DNA from: Platanthera guangdongensis
Taxonomy: Eukaryota > Streptophyta > Magnoliopsida > Asparagales > Orchidaceae
Direction: 5' to 3'
DNA length: 64,000 nucleotides
NCBI GenBank assembly: GCA_039583875.1
Contig: CM077163.1
Coordinates: 231,376,646 to 231,440,645, forward strand
The position numbers and the translations under genes are program-made. Every line of letters begins with the position of its first letter. Positions within the stretch are counted from its first letter, which is position 1. The notes beneath the pieces are model-generated. The model had not been told where the DNA came from and searched no databases. It saw only the letters and a list, made by a program, of their open reading frames with translations. Positions 46,261-58,327 of the stretch are shown here, piece after piece.

Positions 46261-48480
46261 GACTTGGCTTCCACGAGAGATCAACCAACCATGTCGGCTA
46301 GTGAGAGCCTGACAGCGGAATCAATCTCGAGATGAGACATACCCACCCTCCGAGAGATCAACCTGCCCTGCCAGCTAAATGAGAGCTTGGCAGCGGAATC
46401 CATCTCGAGGTGAGACCTACCCCACCATCCGAGAGATCAATCTGCCATGCCAGCTAGGTGAGAGCCTGACAGCAGAATCCATCTCGAGGTGAGACCTACC
46501 CCACCCTCCAAGAGATCAACCTGCCCTGCCAGCTAGGTGAGAACCTGACAGCGGAATCCATCTCGAGGTGAGACCTACCTACCCTCCGAGAGATCAACCT
46601 GCCCTGCCAGCTAGGTGAGAGCCTGGCAGCGGAATCCATCTCAAGGTGAGACCTACCCCACCTTCCGAGAAATCAACCTACCCTGCCAGCTAGGTGAGAG
46701 CCTGACAGGGGAATCCATCTCGAGGTGAGACCTACCCCACCCTCCGAGAGATCAATCTGCCCTGTCAGCTAGGTGAGAGCCTGACAGCGGAATCCATCTC
46801 GAGGTGAGACCTACCCACCCTCCGAGAGATCAACCTGCCCTGCCAGCTAGGTGAGAGCCTGACAGCGGAATCCATCTCGAGGTGAGACCTACCCCACCCT
46901 CCGAGAGATCAACCTACCCTACCAGGTAGGTGAGAGCGTGACAACAGAATCCATCTCGAGGTGAGACCTAACCCACCCTCCGAGAGATCAACCTGCCCTG
47001 CTAGCTCGGTGAGAGCCTGGCAGCGGAATCCATCTCGAGGTGAGACCTACCCACCCTCCGAGAGATCAACCTGCCCTGCCAGCTAGATGAGAGCCTGACA
47101 GCGGAATCCATCTCGAGGTGAGACCTACCCACCCTCCGAGAGATCAACCTGCCCTGCCAGCTAGATGAGAGCCTGGCAGCGGAATCCATCTCGAGGTGAG
47201 ACCTACCCACCCTCCGAGAGATCAACCTGCCCTGCCAGCTAGGTGAGAGCCTGGCAGCGGAATCCATCTCGAGGTGAGACCTACCCACCCTCCGAGAGAT
47301 CAACCTGCCCTGCCAGCTAGATGAGAGCCTGACAGTGGAATCCATCTCGAGGTGAGACCTACCCACCCTCCGAGGGATCAATCTGCCCTGTCAGCTAGGT
47401 GAGAGCCTGACAACGGAATCCATCTCGAGGTGAGACCTACCCACCCTCCGAGAGATTAACCTGCCCTGCCAGCTAGATGAGAGCCTGGCAGCGGAATCCA
47501 TCTCGAGGTGAGACCTACCCCACCCTCCAAGAGATCAACATGCCCTGCCAGCTAGGTGAGGGCCTGGCAGCGGAATCCATCTCGAGGTGAGACCTACCCA
47601 CCCTCCGAGAGATCAACCTGCCCTGCCAGCTAGATGTGAGCCTGGCAGCGGAATCAATCTCGAGGTGAGACCTACCCCACCCTCCTAGAGATCAACATGC
47701 CCTGCTAGCTAGGTGAGAGCCTGGCAGCGGAATTCATCTCGAATTGAGACCTACCCCACCCTCCGAGAGATCAACCTGCCCTGCCAGCTAGGTGAGAGCC
47801 TGACAGCAGAATCCATCTCGAGGTGAGACCTACCCCACCATCCGAGAGATCAGCCTGCCCTGTCAGTTAGGTGAGAGCCTTGCAGCGGAATCCATCTCGA
47901 GGTGAGACCTACCCCACCCTCCGAGAGATCAACCTGCCCTGCCAGCTAGGTGAGAACCTGACAGCGGAATCCATCTCGAAGTGAGACCTACCCCACCCTC
48001 CGAGAGATCAACCTGCCCTGCCAGCTAGGTGAGAGCCTGGCAGCGGAATCCATCTCGAGGTGAGACCTACCCCACCCTCTGAGAGATCAACCTGCCCTGC
48101 TAGCTAGGTGAGAGCCTGGCAGCGGAATCCATCTCGAGGTGAGACCTACCCCACCCTCCGAGAGATCAACCTGTCCTGCCAGCTAGGTGAGAGTCTGGCA
48201 GCGTAATCTATCTCGAGGTGAGACCTACCCCACCCTCCGAGAGATGAACCTGCCCTGCTAGCTAGGTGAGAGCCTGACAGCAGAATCCATCTTGAGGTGA
48301 GGCCTACCCCACCCTCCGAGAGATCAACCTGCCCTGCCAGCTAGGTGAGAACCTAGCAGCAGAATCCATCTCGAGGTGAGACCTACCCCACCCTCCGAGA
48401 GATCAACCTGCCCTGCCAGCTAGGTGAGAGTCTGGCAGCTGAATCCATCTCGAGGTGAGACTTTTAGGCATCCATGAGAG
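46260..48480 (-). repeat. Tat2 main array, 78/79-bp units, about 28 copies
   Basis: Units read GAGAGATCAACCTGCCCTGC, then CAGCTAGGTGAGAGCCTGGC, then GGAATCCATCTCGAGGTGAG. The core CTGCCAG-N12-CTGGCAG is the same as in the Tat1 array when both are read on their coding strand. Copies differ at scattered sites, so the array is older than that of Tat1. No coding. Confidence 0.9.
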
Positions 48481-48718
48481 GTACCACCAACCCTGCCCAG
48501 CTAGTGAGAGCCTGGGCAGCGGGACCATCTCAGAGTAAAAGGACTAGGCATCTCAATCAGATCTTACCAAATCCTACATCCTCAAACGGGGAAAAATATG
48601 AGTTACATGGTCCCCTGACTCAGCTGGTCAGGGGGTAGCACTTGTTACAAAGACAAGAAAAGGGAAAAAACTACCGCAAGGCGAGGCACCCTCAGGGGGC
48701 CTGGGCGTGATGGCCGTC
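48481..48718. other. Spacer between Tat2 array and protease fragment
   Basis: One diverged unit (GCCCAGCTAGTGAGAGCCTGG) and a short unique stretch. No gene. Confidence 0.5.
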
Positions 48719-49597
48719 TTACGCTTCCTTCTCCTCGGACACTTCTATCTTGCTCAAGCTCTCCATGACCTTCTCCATCTCCTCTGCCTTGGCCAACCAA
48801 GAGATGGTGTTGACGGCCGTGACGTAGCACTGCCTTGCCATCCTGGAGTCTCCCTTGACTCTGACCTGAATCCCTCCGGAGTTGAACTTGAGGCATTGGT
48901 GGAAGGATAATGACACGCAACGGAAGGCACTGATGAGGGGCCTTCCGAAGATGGCGTTGTAGCTGCTTGGAGCGTCAACAATGACAAACCGGCAGTTCCT
49001 TGAAGCCCCTCCCAACTTTACTTGGAGTCCGACTCCACCTTCTACTTCCTTCCTCTCCCTTGAAAATCCAAACAGGGGTCCGTCCGAGGCCAACACCCTC
49101 CTTGGCTCTACCTTCATCTCGTCAAACGCCTTCTTGAAAACAACGTTGACGGAGCTTCCGTTGTCAACCAAGATTCGGGAGACGGTGTAGCCCTCGATGG
49201 CCGTCTAGATGACCAGCGCATCGCAAAACGGATCCTCATGATCCGGCAGGTCCTTCACCGAGAAGGTGATCTTCTCCTCCTAGGGCGGTGTCTGGGATGT
49301 TGAGGCGACGCTCCGTCGGTACATGACATGGAGGCTTACCTTCCGAGTGGCCTCGATCACTAATCCACCATGGATCACCGCTATACCGCCTCGGGGTCTG
49401 ACATCGACCCGGTCCTCACACATATCATCTCCCCCTTCTCTGGGCAGAACCTCTTCAACCCGCACTGGTGGCTTGGCTAGGCAAGGCCTCTCGCCCCCCT
49501 CACTTCCAGGAACTCGAGGCAGGTAGCTGTGGCGTGCCCCTCCACCTGGTGGAAGTCACTGTATGACAACTCTACCCTGACCCTTCTCCTTCCCTGG
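48719..49597 (-). pseudogene. Tat2 gag end and protease fragment
   Basis: Coding order from 49597: knuckle remnant SDFHQVEGHATATC (first Cys replaced by Ser), EEVLPREGGDD, YRRSVASTSQTPP, then stops at about 49281 and 49208, then protease (VDNGSSVNVVFKKAFDEM, VIVDAPSSYNAIFGRPLISA) to CYVTAVNTISW and a stop at 48719. Matches Tat1 26440-27250 throughout, so the two are sister families. It ends before RT; pol was deleted before the arrays. Confidence 0.8.
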
Positions 49598-49604
49598 CGA
49601 GACC

Positions 49605-49770
49605 GGGCTAGCCGCCTGGGGCGAGTGGACCGGCCGCCCCGTCTCGCCCCGCGGGCTAGCCGCCTGGGGCGAGAGGGCCAGCTGTCCCGTCTCGCCCCGC
49701 GGGCTAGTCGCCTGAGGCGAGAGGGCTGGCCGCCCGGTCTCGCCCCTACCCAAGGCTGAGTTAGTCCGTA
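49605..49770. repeat. Three 48-bp units and an LTR-end-like sequence
   Basis: 49605-49750 repeats the 48-bp unit of the Tat2 LTR, so it is probably what is left of the Tat2 5' LTR after deletion. It is followed by GAGTTAGTCCGTAACAAT, which recurs with two changes at 61890-61907 (GAGTTAGCCCGCAACAAT). The junction at about 49755 is probably a recombination scar. Confidence 0.55.
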
Positions 49771-50210
49771 ACAATTATCAAGAAAAACACTTAAATTAGA
49801 TAAAGTAATCAGTGATTAACACTTAATTAATTAATAATTTAACATTGAGCTGATTAATCTTTCAAAGCCAATGTTTTTTAACAAATTGATGTTGAGCTTA
49901 ACTGATTTCAAGTTATTAATTTCAAATTAAATGAGAATATTTTTACCTGCATCTATAAAAGCATTCATGTGGAGACCATATTCAGCTAGATCCCAGGGAT
50001 GTACCCAAGGGCCTTTATCTCACTATAGTGGGGTTGGCTCTCACCCTAAGAGTGAAATGTAGGAAAATTTTATCATGCTATTTTGCAAGAGACTATTTAT
50101 AGGACACGAACTGGTGACTTTATTGTCACACAGACACATCAGCACGATGGAGGTGACAGGGGTCTCCTACTCGTGTATCCATAGTTGATGGGTTACACCA
50201 TCATTTATAA
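49771..50210. other. AT-rich segment, no gene
   Basis: No coding signal. A minus-strand CTATAAATAG lies at 50092-50101. May be interior of the LTR element whose LTR follows. Confidence 0.3.
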
Positions 50211-50219
50211 TGTGTGCTC

Positions 50220-50256
50220 CCCCCATGATCTCCCCCCAAAATGGGAGATCATGGGG
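50220..50256. repeat. 14-bp-arm hairpin
   Basis: CCCCATGATCTCCC and GGGAGATCATGGGG are perfect inverted copies around 8 bases. Confidence 0.85.
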
Positions 50257-50301
50257 TTGACTAGTCAACCCACCTCCCATGATAAGGAGAACATGGGGGG
50301 T

Positions 50302-52869
50302 TATCACAACCCGCATTTTTCTCATTAATAAATAAATCAGAGCACGAGATAACTACGAGTTGTGATGCCACGTCAAGCAGGGGATAACTGCTGACGCTCA
50401 GGCAACACTTTAATCCTTCAAATCATAAGTTAAAATGAATAGAAAATTGATTTTTAAATTAATTGGCCGTATCCCTCGGCTCAGTGGATCAGATAGTCCA
50501 CGGTTTGAAAACTATTTTTATACGTAGCGGAAAAATACTTCATTTATGCTTAACATCCTAAAAGAGCGCATAAGTGTCCTAAGAGGACAACTTACACTAT
50601 GCAAGACCATAGATTTCAATTTATAATATTTATAAAGAAAACAATCTTTTTACGCATTTGGAAAATAATGATTGAGCTTTTATAAAACATGCTGATCATG
50701 CAATACATATAGTAGTTCTTTTTTATAGGTTTTAAAGTAACTAGCAACCTAGCATAAAACATTCCCAGAGAGCAAGTGAAACTACCACAAAACAGGTAAA
50801 CTAGCAGCTAAGCAAAGACTTAGTATCACAAAGGAAAATCACCAACGAGCGTCAACAACCTGACACGAACTCGCTGGCGAGCATGCATGTCTGTACTACT
50901 ACAAAGCTAAAGAACTACCTCAACAAGTGAGGAAAACACTGCCACAACGCAGTCCACAAGGAAACTCCTGAAATTAGCCGTTCAGCCGGCTACAGACCTG
51001 AACCTGAGGCATTCAAAAGAAGAACACCTCAGCAAGAAATAATAAAACAAGAGGCAAAGAAACATCAGATAATAATCGAATGAAAAGAGCAGAAAGAAAA
51101 AGGGTTACCAACCCTGCAAGAGAAATGCTGAAAATCTCAGCTAAAGAATCCAAAAAGGGACAAAATGTAAGTATAACAATCAGTAAAGTGAGAGAAATGC
51201 ATCAAGTACTAAAACGTACCAAACTCCGCTCAAGCCTACAGAGACAAAAAGGGAACCAATATGCATCAAATGAACAGTATGAAAGGAACTAACAGTCCTA
51301 AACTTGTAAATCGTTAGCACTGGCACAAATCCCAAACCTGTGTCGGAGACTAAGAACAGTCACAACCGAACAACCAGGTCCAGGTGTCTCAAGAGTACTA
51401 AAGGGGCCGCCACAGGGTCCACACACATAGAGTTCCAACCTCTTATAGGAACCCAAAATGTCCAAAGGAGGGAATGGTGGTGGCCACGGCTCGAACTCCC
51501 CCGATACCATACTCCCTCAGAAACCCAGCTACCACATGCTAAGGATCCACGATTCGGCGCCAAAACTAGCCGACAACACCACTTAGAAACTACCAAGTTC
51601 TACAACCAAAACTCGTCGAATTATTTCCCCCTACCCGCCGAATTATTTCCCCCTACCCGCCGAATTCAACTTAAAATAAATTCCGATAACTTCCTAGTTT
51701 AGGCCGACCACAAGCCCTAACCTAGGAATATTTCTAATCTCACCTATATTACTCCGGTATTCTACGACAAGGAGAATTAATAAAGCGAAATACAACTCAT
51801 GGAGGCACGCAAGAGGGGAGAAATCCACTTGCCTCAAATCGTTCTTGAAAACGTCCACCCAAAATACTCCACCACGTAGATCCGTCCAAAAGGGGGCACG
51901 CGGAGACGAGATCTACGAAAAAACGGACAACCGGGGTTAGGGCCGAAAAAATCTAAGGCGAAACGGTCACCGAAACGGGAAAAGCTTACCGCGATCTCGA
52001 AGCTCTCGCCGAGAGCTTTCCAACGCCGCGATAGGATCGAAATTCCGTCCACCGGATCGGCGGTGGCGGCCGCCGGAAGAATCGCGAATGCGAGGATACG
52101 CACTCGCCTAAAATTTCGCACAGGAGGGGGGCTGCTGGTTCAGAGGAAGGAGAAGGGTTTCTCTTTTGTTTTTTTTATAAATATATACACTTAATTATAA
52201 TAATAAATATATACATTTATTATAATAATAAATATATATACACTTATTATAAAAAGGGGGGGCTGTTCGGTGAGAATGATTCTCACCGAACACATGATTC
52301 GGTGAGAATCATTCTCACCGAATACAACGACGCTACGAATCCAACGGCGAAGTCGAAATCGAATTCCGACGCACCGTTTTCGAGATAATAATTTCTAAAG
52401 TTAACGGCGTACGCGAACACATACCAACTTCAATCGCGCGCCGAGGCTCCAAAAATGCTCGGAACGCGACGAAAATTGACGAGCAAGCCTAAAATTAGCC
52501 GATCTAATTTCCTAATGTAAAATTTTCCACTCCCGACGCAAATCCCAAAATTTGGCCGGTCAAACCTAACGAACGCAAAACGCGCTAACGACAAAGTCGG
52601 TAACAAAATCCGACGTACAAAACTCGGGCAAATTTCTCCCGAAGCCAAAACACAAGCATTCCCCAAGAGGCTCCACCGAGTCACCAAACAGACTCCGACT
52701 CGCTAGGGAATCTTGCTACCAGGCATCACCAAGCCACGCAGGGAACCTAAAGAGCTAAGAGCACGCTCTAACAACGTCACATGACCAACACGCGCTAACA
52801 TAACGCTCTGACGTCATAATACGTCAAATAAGAAATTAAATAAATCACTGGAAAATCGGGGGCGTTACA
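50302..52869 (-). repeat. E3 3' LTR
   Basis: 2568 bp. Nearly identical to the right LTR except an AT-rich microsatellite zone and adjoining 140 bases at 52180-52325, where this copy has a double palindrome that the other lacks. Confidence 0.9.
52266..52322. repeat. Double palindrome in the E3 3' LTR
   Basis: TTCGGTGAGAAT-G-ATTCTCACCGAA (52266-52290), 7 bases, then TTCGGTGAGAAT-C-ATTCTCACCGAA (52298-52322). Each half is a 12-bp-arm palindrome and the two halves are inverted copies of each other. Confidence 0.95.
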
Positions 52870-55800
52870 GTCACTCCCCCTAAAAGAAAGTTTGGTCCCG
52901 AAACTTTACGCATAAAACACTTCTACCATAGAAGGAAAAGAAAATAACCAAAGGTTATCGAATGCTTACCGAGCACAGCTAGGAGAACAAATGAGGATGC
53001 GCCTCCCTCATAGCTGACTCCAACTCCCAAGTCGCGCTCTACACGTCTTGGTTTCTCCATAGAATCTTTACCATCGGTATTGTCTTTCTCCGCAACACTC
53101 GATCTTGCACATCCAAAACACGAATAGGAACTTCCACGTAGGAAAAGTTAGGCTCCAACTGGGGCACTGCATCCAGAACTTGTCTGTCACTTAGCACGCA
53201 CCTCCGCAGTTGGCTCACGTGAAAAACATTGTGCACGACAGGAAAATTTGCGGGTAATTTCAACTTGTAGGCTGACACACCAATCCGCTCCACAATTTCA
53301 AATGGTCTCACATACCTTGGGTCCAACTTATGGTTCTTATCGAACCTCTTCACTCCAACCATCGGGGAAACCTTAAGGAATATCATGTCCCCCACAGAAA
53401 ATTCCAAAACGGACCTACGCCGATTGGCGTTCTTCTCGTATCGCTCTTGAGCTATCCGAAGCTTCTCTCGAATAAGCTTTACAGAGACTTCCATTTCTTC
53501 TAAGGCATTTGGACCTAACATCGGCCTCTCACCAACCTCAGCCCAAAATAGAGGAGTTCTACATCGTCTTCCATATAGCGCTTCGAAAAGAGCCATTTGC
53601 AGACTCTCTTGATAACTGTTATTGTATGCGAACTCCATCAACCTCAAACGTTCATCCCACGCTCCTCCGTGGTCTAATATATAACAACGGATCATATCTT
53701 CCACAATCTGATTAACACGCTCCGTTTGACCATTGGTCTGTGGATGATATGCGGTAGAATATCTTAAGTCAGATCCCAATCCTTCTTGAAGGCTCTTCTA
53801 GAAACGAGACGTAAACCTGGAGTCTCGATCTGATACTATACTTACTGGTACTCCATGTAACCTGATAACTTCATTCAAATATAGTTCCGCTATCTTTTTC
53901 ATCGAGTAACCAATCTGAAAGGGTACGAAGTGCGCACACTTTGTTAATCTATCAACAATCACCCAAACAGAGTCATGCCCTCGGGGAGATCTCGGCAAAC
54001 CAGTAATGAAATCCATTGAGATACTCTCCCACTTCCAAGTTGGAATCTCTAAAGGCGCTAACTTTCCACCAGGCCTTCCATGATCAGCCTTAACTCTTTT
54101 GCACGTAAAATATTCTGACACAAACCTTGCAATGTCACCCTTCATCCCAATCCACCAGGCAATCTGTTTCAAGTCCTTATACATTTTTGTAGACCCTGGA
54201 TGGTAGGCCACACTTGAACCGTGTGCCTCACTGCACAACTTAACTCGAATATCTCGAAAATTGGGGACGCAAAATCTACCGCGGTACTTTAGAGTACCCG
54301 CGTCATCGATCGAAAAGTCAGGCAGCTCCCCCTTCTCAGTTCTATTATGAAGGTGCAGTAGATCAGGATCGTCCTTTTGATGAAGCCTCGTAAGAGAAAT
54401 CCATGAAGGCTCAGACACTTCCAAACTGCTTGGCGAGTCACATCTACCAACTGAAATATCCATTAAAAGGAACTCTTCTACTAACAACTCAGTGGAGAGA
54501 TTGAAAATTTCCCCTGTCTTCCTGCTTAAGGCGTCGACTACCACGTTAGCCTTACCCGGATGGTATAGGATCTCCACTTCATAATCAGCCACATACTCTA
54601 ACCATCTGCGCTGGCGCAAGTTCAACTCCTTTTGAGTGAAGACGTACTTCAAACTCTTATGATCTGTATAAATCTTGCACTGCGCGCCATACAACATGTG
54701 TCTCCATAATTTCAATGCATAAATAACTGCTGCGAATTCCAAGTCATGCATAGGGTAGTTCCTTTCATGAATCTTAAGCTGTCTTGACCCATACGCAATC
54801 ACTTTTCCTTCTTGCATCAGCACACAACCAAGACCCACGTGGGATGCGTCCACGTAAACGGCATAGTCTAATCCTTCCGTAGGCAATATCAATATCGGAG
54901 CAGTGCACAGTCTATTCTTTAGCTCTTGGAACGCTTCTTCGCACTTATCGCTCCACACAAATGCTGCATTCTTCTGCGTCAATTTGGTCAATGGCACAGA
55001 TAATGTAGAGAAACCCTCTACAAATCTTCTATAGTAGCCAGCCAACCCTAGGAAGCTTCTTATTTATTTGGGTGTGGCAGGCCTCGTCCATTCCATAACT
55101 GCGGCTATCTTTTCTGGGTCGACAAAGATTCCGTCCTTGTTAACCATATGACCTAGGAAAGAAACCTGAGGCAACCAGAACTCGCATTTACTTAGCTTGG
55201 CGAACAACTTATGGTCCCTCAAGGCAGATAAAACTAGACGCAGATGTTGGTCATGCTCCTCAACATTGCGCGAATACACCAACACATCGTCTATAAATAC
55301 GACTACAAACTTGTCCAGAAAGTCCTTGAAAACCCTGTTCATCATGTCCATGAAAGCAGAAGGTGCGTTGGTCAAACCAAACGACATCACCAAAAATTCA
55401 AAATGTTCATGTCTGGAACGGAAGGCAGTCCGCGGGATATCTGATTCACGGATCCTTAACTGGTGGTAGCCCGAACGAAGGTCAATCTTAGAGAACACGT
55501 CGCTGTCTCGCAGTTGATCAAACAAATCATCTATCCTCGGCAACGGATACCTATTCTTGATCGTTACCTTATTTAGCTCTCTATAATCGATGCACAACCT
55601 CATCGATCCATCCTTTTTCTTGACGAACAAAACGGGAGCACCCCAAGGCGAAGAACTCGGCCTTATAAATCCGTTCTCAAGCAACTCGTCTAACTGGATA
55701 CGCAACTCCTCCAGTTCGCGTGGGGCCATCCGGTAAGGCGCCTTGGCAATAGGACACGTACCCGGCTCCAAATCTATAACAAACTCCGCGTCTCGATCAG

Positions 55801-56377
55801 GCGGGAGACCAGGAAGATTAGCTGGGAAGACATCAGAAAAATTACGAACCACCGGGATCTCCTCCAAACACGGCAAACTAATCTTGGTTTCTAAAACCGA
55901 AACCAAACAAGCAAAACATCCGGAATCTACAAGCTTCCGAGCACATACCGCCGATATAGTCGGAGAATCCTGGCGCGGATAACCGTAAATACTCCCGGGC
56001 TGACTGTTGTCCATCCTGAAGTCCAAGCGTTTACCCTTGCATTGGATCACAGCATCATATCTGGACAACCAGTCCATGCCTAGGATCACATCGAAGTCTT
56101 CCAGATCCAACAGCTTCAAATCAGCAATCGCGAGAAAATCGCCTAGTAAAATCGGACAACTCTGAATACCCTGATCCGAAACTACAGATTCACCTGAAGG
56201 AAACTTGACACAGAACGCATCACCAACACGATCGAGATCCAAACGGTAACGCTCTACGAAGGCCCTAGCCACAAATGAGTGGGTAGCGCCGGAATCGAAC
56301 AGAACACGCGCCCAGCGGTTCTTTACCTTAAATCGTCCTATAAAATTGCACACGCGACTAAGGAAGCGAACGCTCAA
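52870..56377 (-). pseudogene. E3 pol: protease, RT, RNase H, integrase, chromodomain-like tail
   Basis: 56377-55064: protease ([18 protein letters not shown]) and RT ([15 protein letters not shown]). TAA at 55064 interrupts [16 protein letters not shown]. 55045-53798: RNase H and integrase zinc site, in which one Cys is Tyr (SEYFTC), then MDFITGL and SDRDSRF. TAG at 53795 replaces the Trp after FTSRF. 53779-53039: HPQTNGQTERVNQ with the catalytic Glu, GPF-type module and chromodomain-like tail; TAG at 53036 cuts the tail, which continues ATWELESAMREAHPHLF. Several changes fit G to A decay. Non-functional but only mildly decayed. Confidence 0.85.
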
Positions 56378-56417
56378 AACTATAACTATGAGCTAAACAT
56401 TAAAACTAGGGGAGAAT

Positions 56418-57641
56418 CTAACCTGATATCACTTGTGTGGACGCCTGAGCTTCCTCCATAGAGACCACGTTCAACTTTCCTTTCCCCTTGTCCACTCGCT
56501 GCGGCGGCGGCAAAGCCTGAAGAGGAACTGGCTGTAGAGCAAGCTGAGCTTGCGGGCACTGATACTTGAGATGACCCTCTTGACCGCACAAGAAACAACT
56601 TCTCGCCTTCTTCCAGCAATGGACAGCATCGTGCCCCGGCTTCTTGCATACAGAACAAAGCAAGTCTTTCTTTGGGATACCTTGGATCGCATGAATCTGC
56701 TCTTTCTTCTGAGCTCCTAATCTTTGATAGCACCTTTCCAATGGATGGCCCGGTCGGCCACAGAAACTGCATACCTCTTTGTTTCTCTTCCTCGGAGCAG
56801 CAACAGGGACCTGAGTACTCTTACCCTCCTCAGACTTTCTTTTATCTTTTCTCAGTTGTTGACCTCGATTCTTGGCGTTATCAATTGCCTCTACCTTTAA
56901 GGCAGCTTCCACCATACCAGCATAACTTGATGTTGCATAGGCACTTGCTAATTGCTGGACGTCACTCCTTAGCCCAGCCAGAAATCGCTTGCTTCTATTT
57001 TCATCGGAACTCACCAAGTCTGGGGCAAATCGGCTTAGCTTACTAAACTCGATTTCGTACTCACTAACTGTGAGCTGCCTCTGCTTTAAGTGCAGGAAAT
57101 CATTCATCAGACGGTCCCTCTCGACCGATGGCAGAAACTTGCTCAGAAGTAGCTCCTTAAAGGACTCTCAGGAACACCCGTCCTTCAGACCTTCTTTCTC
57201 CCTCAGCCACCAACCCTTTGCCAACCCTTTGAGCTGATATGCGGCTAACATCACTTTCTGATCATCAGTGATCCCGGAGTATGAGAACATCTCCTCGATC
57301 ATCCAATCGTCTAAAACCATGTAATCTGCCTTGCCATCATACGTCGGAGGCCTAAGTCGCTGAAACTGAGAAATAAAGGTCATCTCTGGTGGCACCACGA
57401 CCGGAGGCACCAGAGGAGCGGGGGGAACAGGGACCGCTTGACCCACAACAGGGTCCTGAACTCTCGGAATTTGTCCTGCCACAACTGCTAACAAGGACTG
57501 GACCTGAGACTGCAAATCCACTACTTGCTTTGACAAGGCTTCATTGCTTTGTCGCAGACCTTCTATCATTGCGCTGCTCTGCGCACCTGAAGATTCTCCC
57601 TCCGATTGGGGAGTCAACCTTGTCGAAGGACGCCTCGACAT
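56418..57641 (-). pseudogene. E3 gag with three zinc knuckles
   Basis: ATG at 57641 (MSRRPSTRLTPQSEG). A coiled-coil segment (QSNEALSKQVVDLQSQVQSL) is followed by the gag core (LRPPTYDGKADYMVLDDWM, AYQLKGLAKGWWL, FLHLKQRQLTVSEYEIEFSK). Three CCHC knuckles lie at about 56780-56560 (CSFCGRPGHPLERC, CSVCKKPGHDAVHC, CFLCGQEGHLKYQC); single knuckles are more usual. TGA at 57168-57170 replaces a Trp before SFKELL. The gag stop at 56418 is 40 bases before the pol frame, in another phase. Confidence 0.8.
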
Positions 57642-57661
57642 TCTAATGGAACAACAAAACA

Positions 57662-58310
57662 CTAATTAGACACCTAGCCCACCCACTAGAACCAAACAAC
57701 ATAGTACAAACAATACATACTTAAGTACTTGCTCATGCTGCTAACTTGCTCTGGGATTTTCAATAATGATGATATGCTTATCCTACGATGATTCACTATC
57801 ATCACACTAACTCTTGTGCCTAGATCGGGAATGTATGAATTTATATTCTTTTTGACTCAAAAATTATGTGTGTACACATGTCATCCTGCAAATCTTTAGC
57901 TTGGCACGTTGTGCGTATGCAATGTTATGCTATGCATGATTGTGCTATGTATTCTAAAAAGGCCCTAATGCATGTTATGAGCGGCGTACACATGAAAATG
58001 TTATGCATCCCATACTACATAACATTTACATGCAACGAAAAAAGAAAAAGTGCTAGCTGCATTCATGTGGTGAGGTTATGCATCTCATACTACATAACCC
58101 TCATATGTTGCCTCCTATGGTGGATCCATATACAAACACATAGTATGCATCTCATACTACATAATATGCCTCGTATACTTCATATCATGCTATGAGTGTA
58201 GTGTTCGTGCTTCAGCCAAGACGTGCTGATGACATATCGGTGTGTGTATGATATGACTCTAAACACCTAATACTAACAGGGACAGGTTGCCCGACAATTT
58301 GTCAAGCAAC
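57662..58310 (-). other. E3 untranslated leader
   Basis: Between primer site and gag. Contains three copies of a CATCYCATACTACATAA motif (near 58006, 58079, 58147). No coding. Confidence 0.6.
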
Positions 58311-58327
58311 CTCCCTCTGATACCAAC

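Larger units (their letters stand above)
22445..49597 (-). mobile_element. Tat2: deleted Tat-lineage element, host of the E2/Tat1 nest
   Basis: Minus-strand element interrupted by E2 (22675-44577 plus the GAAGT copy). Parts in coding order: U3-type repeat remnant (49605-49750), gag-protease fragment (49597-48719), two related tandem arrays (48480-46260 and 46260-45825), polypurine tract (45725-45711) and a 3' LTR split as 45709-44583 and 22674-22445. Reverse transcriptase, RNase H and integrase are deleted. The LTR matches Tat1 at its TGTACAACCCCG start, the TATA region and the ATCTTCCGGGT block, so it is a sister family. The low-coordinate end reads TATTGAAGCC where TG is expected, and no target duplication is recoverable at the high end. 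Confidence 0.75.

Noticed and set aside
47001..47381. 126-codon minus-strand ORF
   Set aside because: Frame through the 78-bp units; an array artefact.
50880..51292. 70-codon basic ORF at 51080, repeated at 59106
   Set aside because: Both copies lie at the same place in the E3 LTRs; identical only because LTRs are identical. No domain.
56377..56420. Small intron joining E3 gag and pol
   Set aside because: GT and AG are present but the phases do not fit at any pair I tried.
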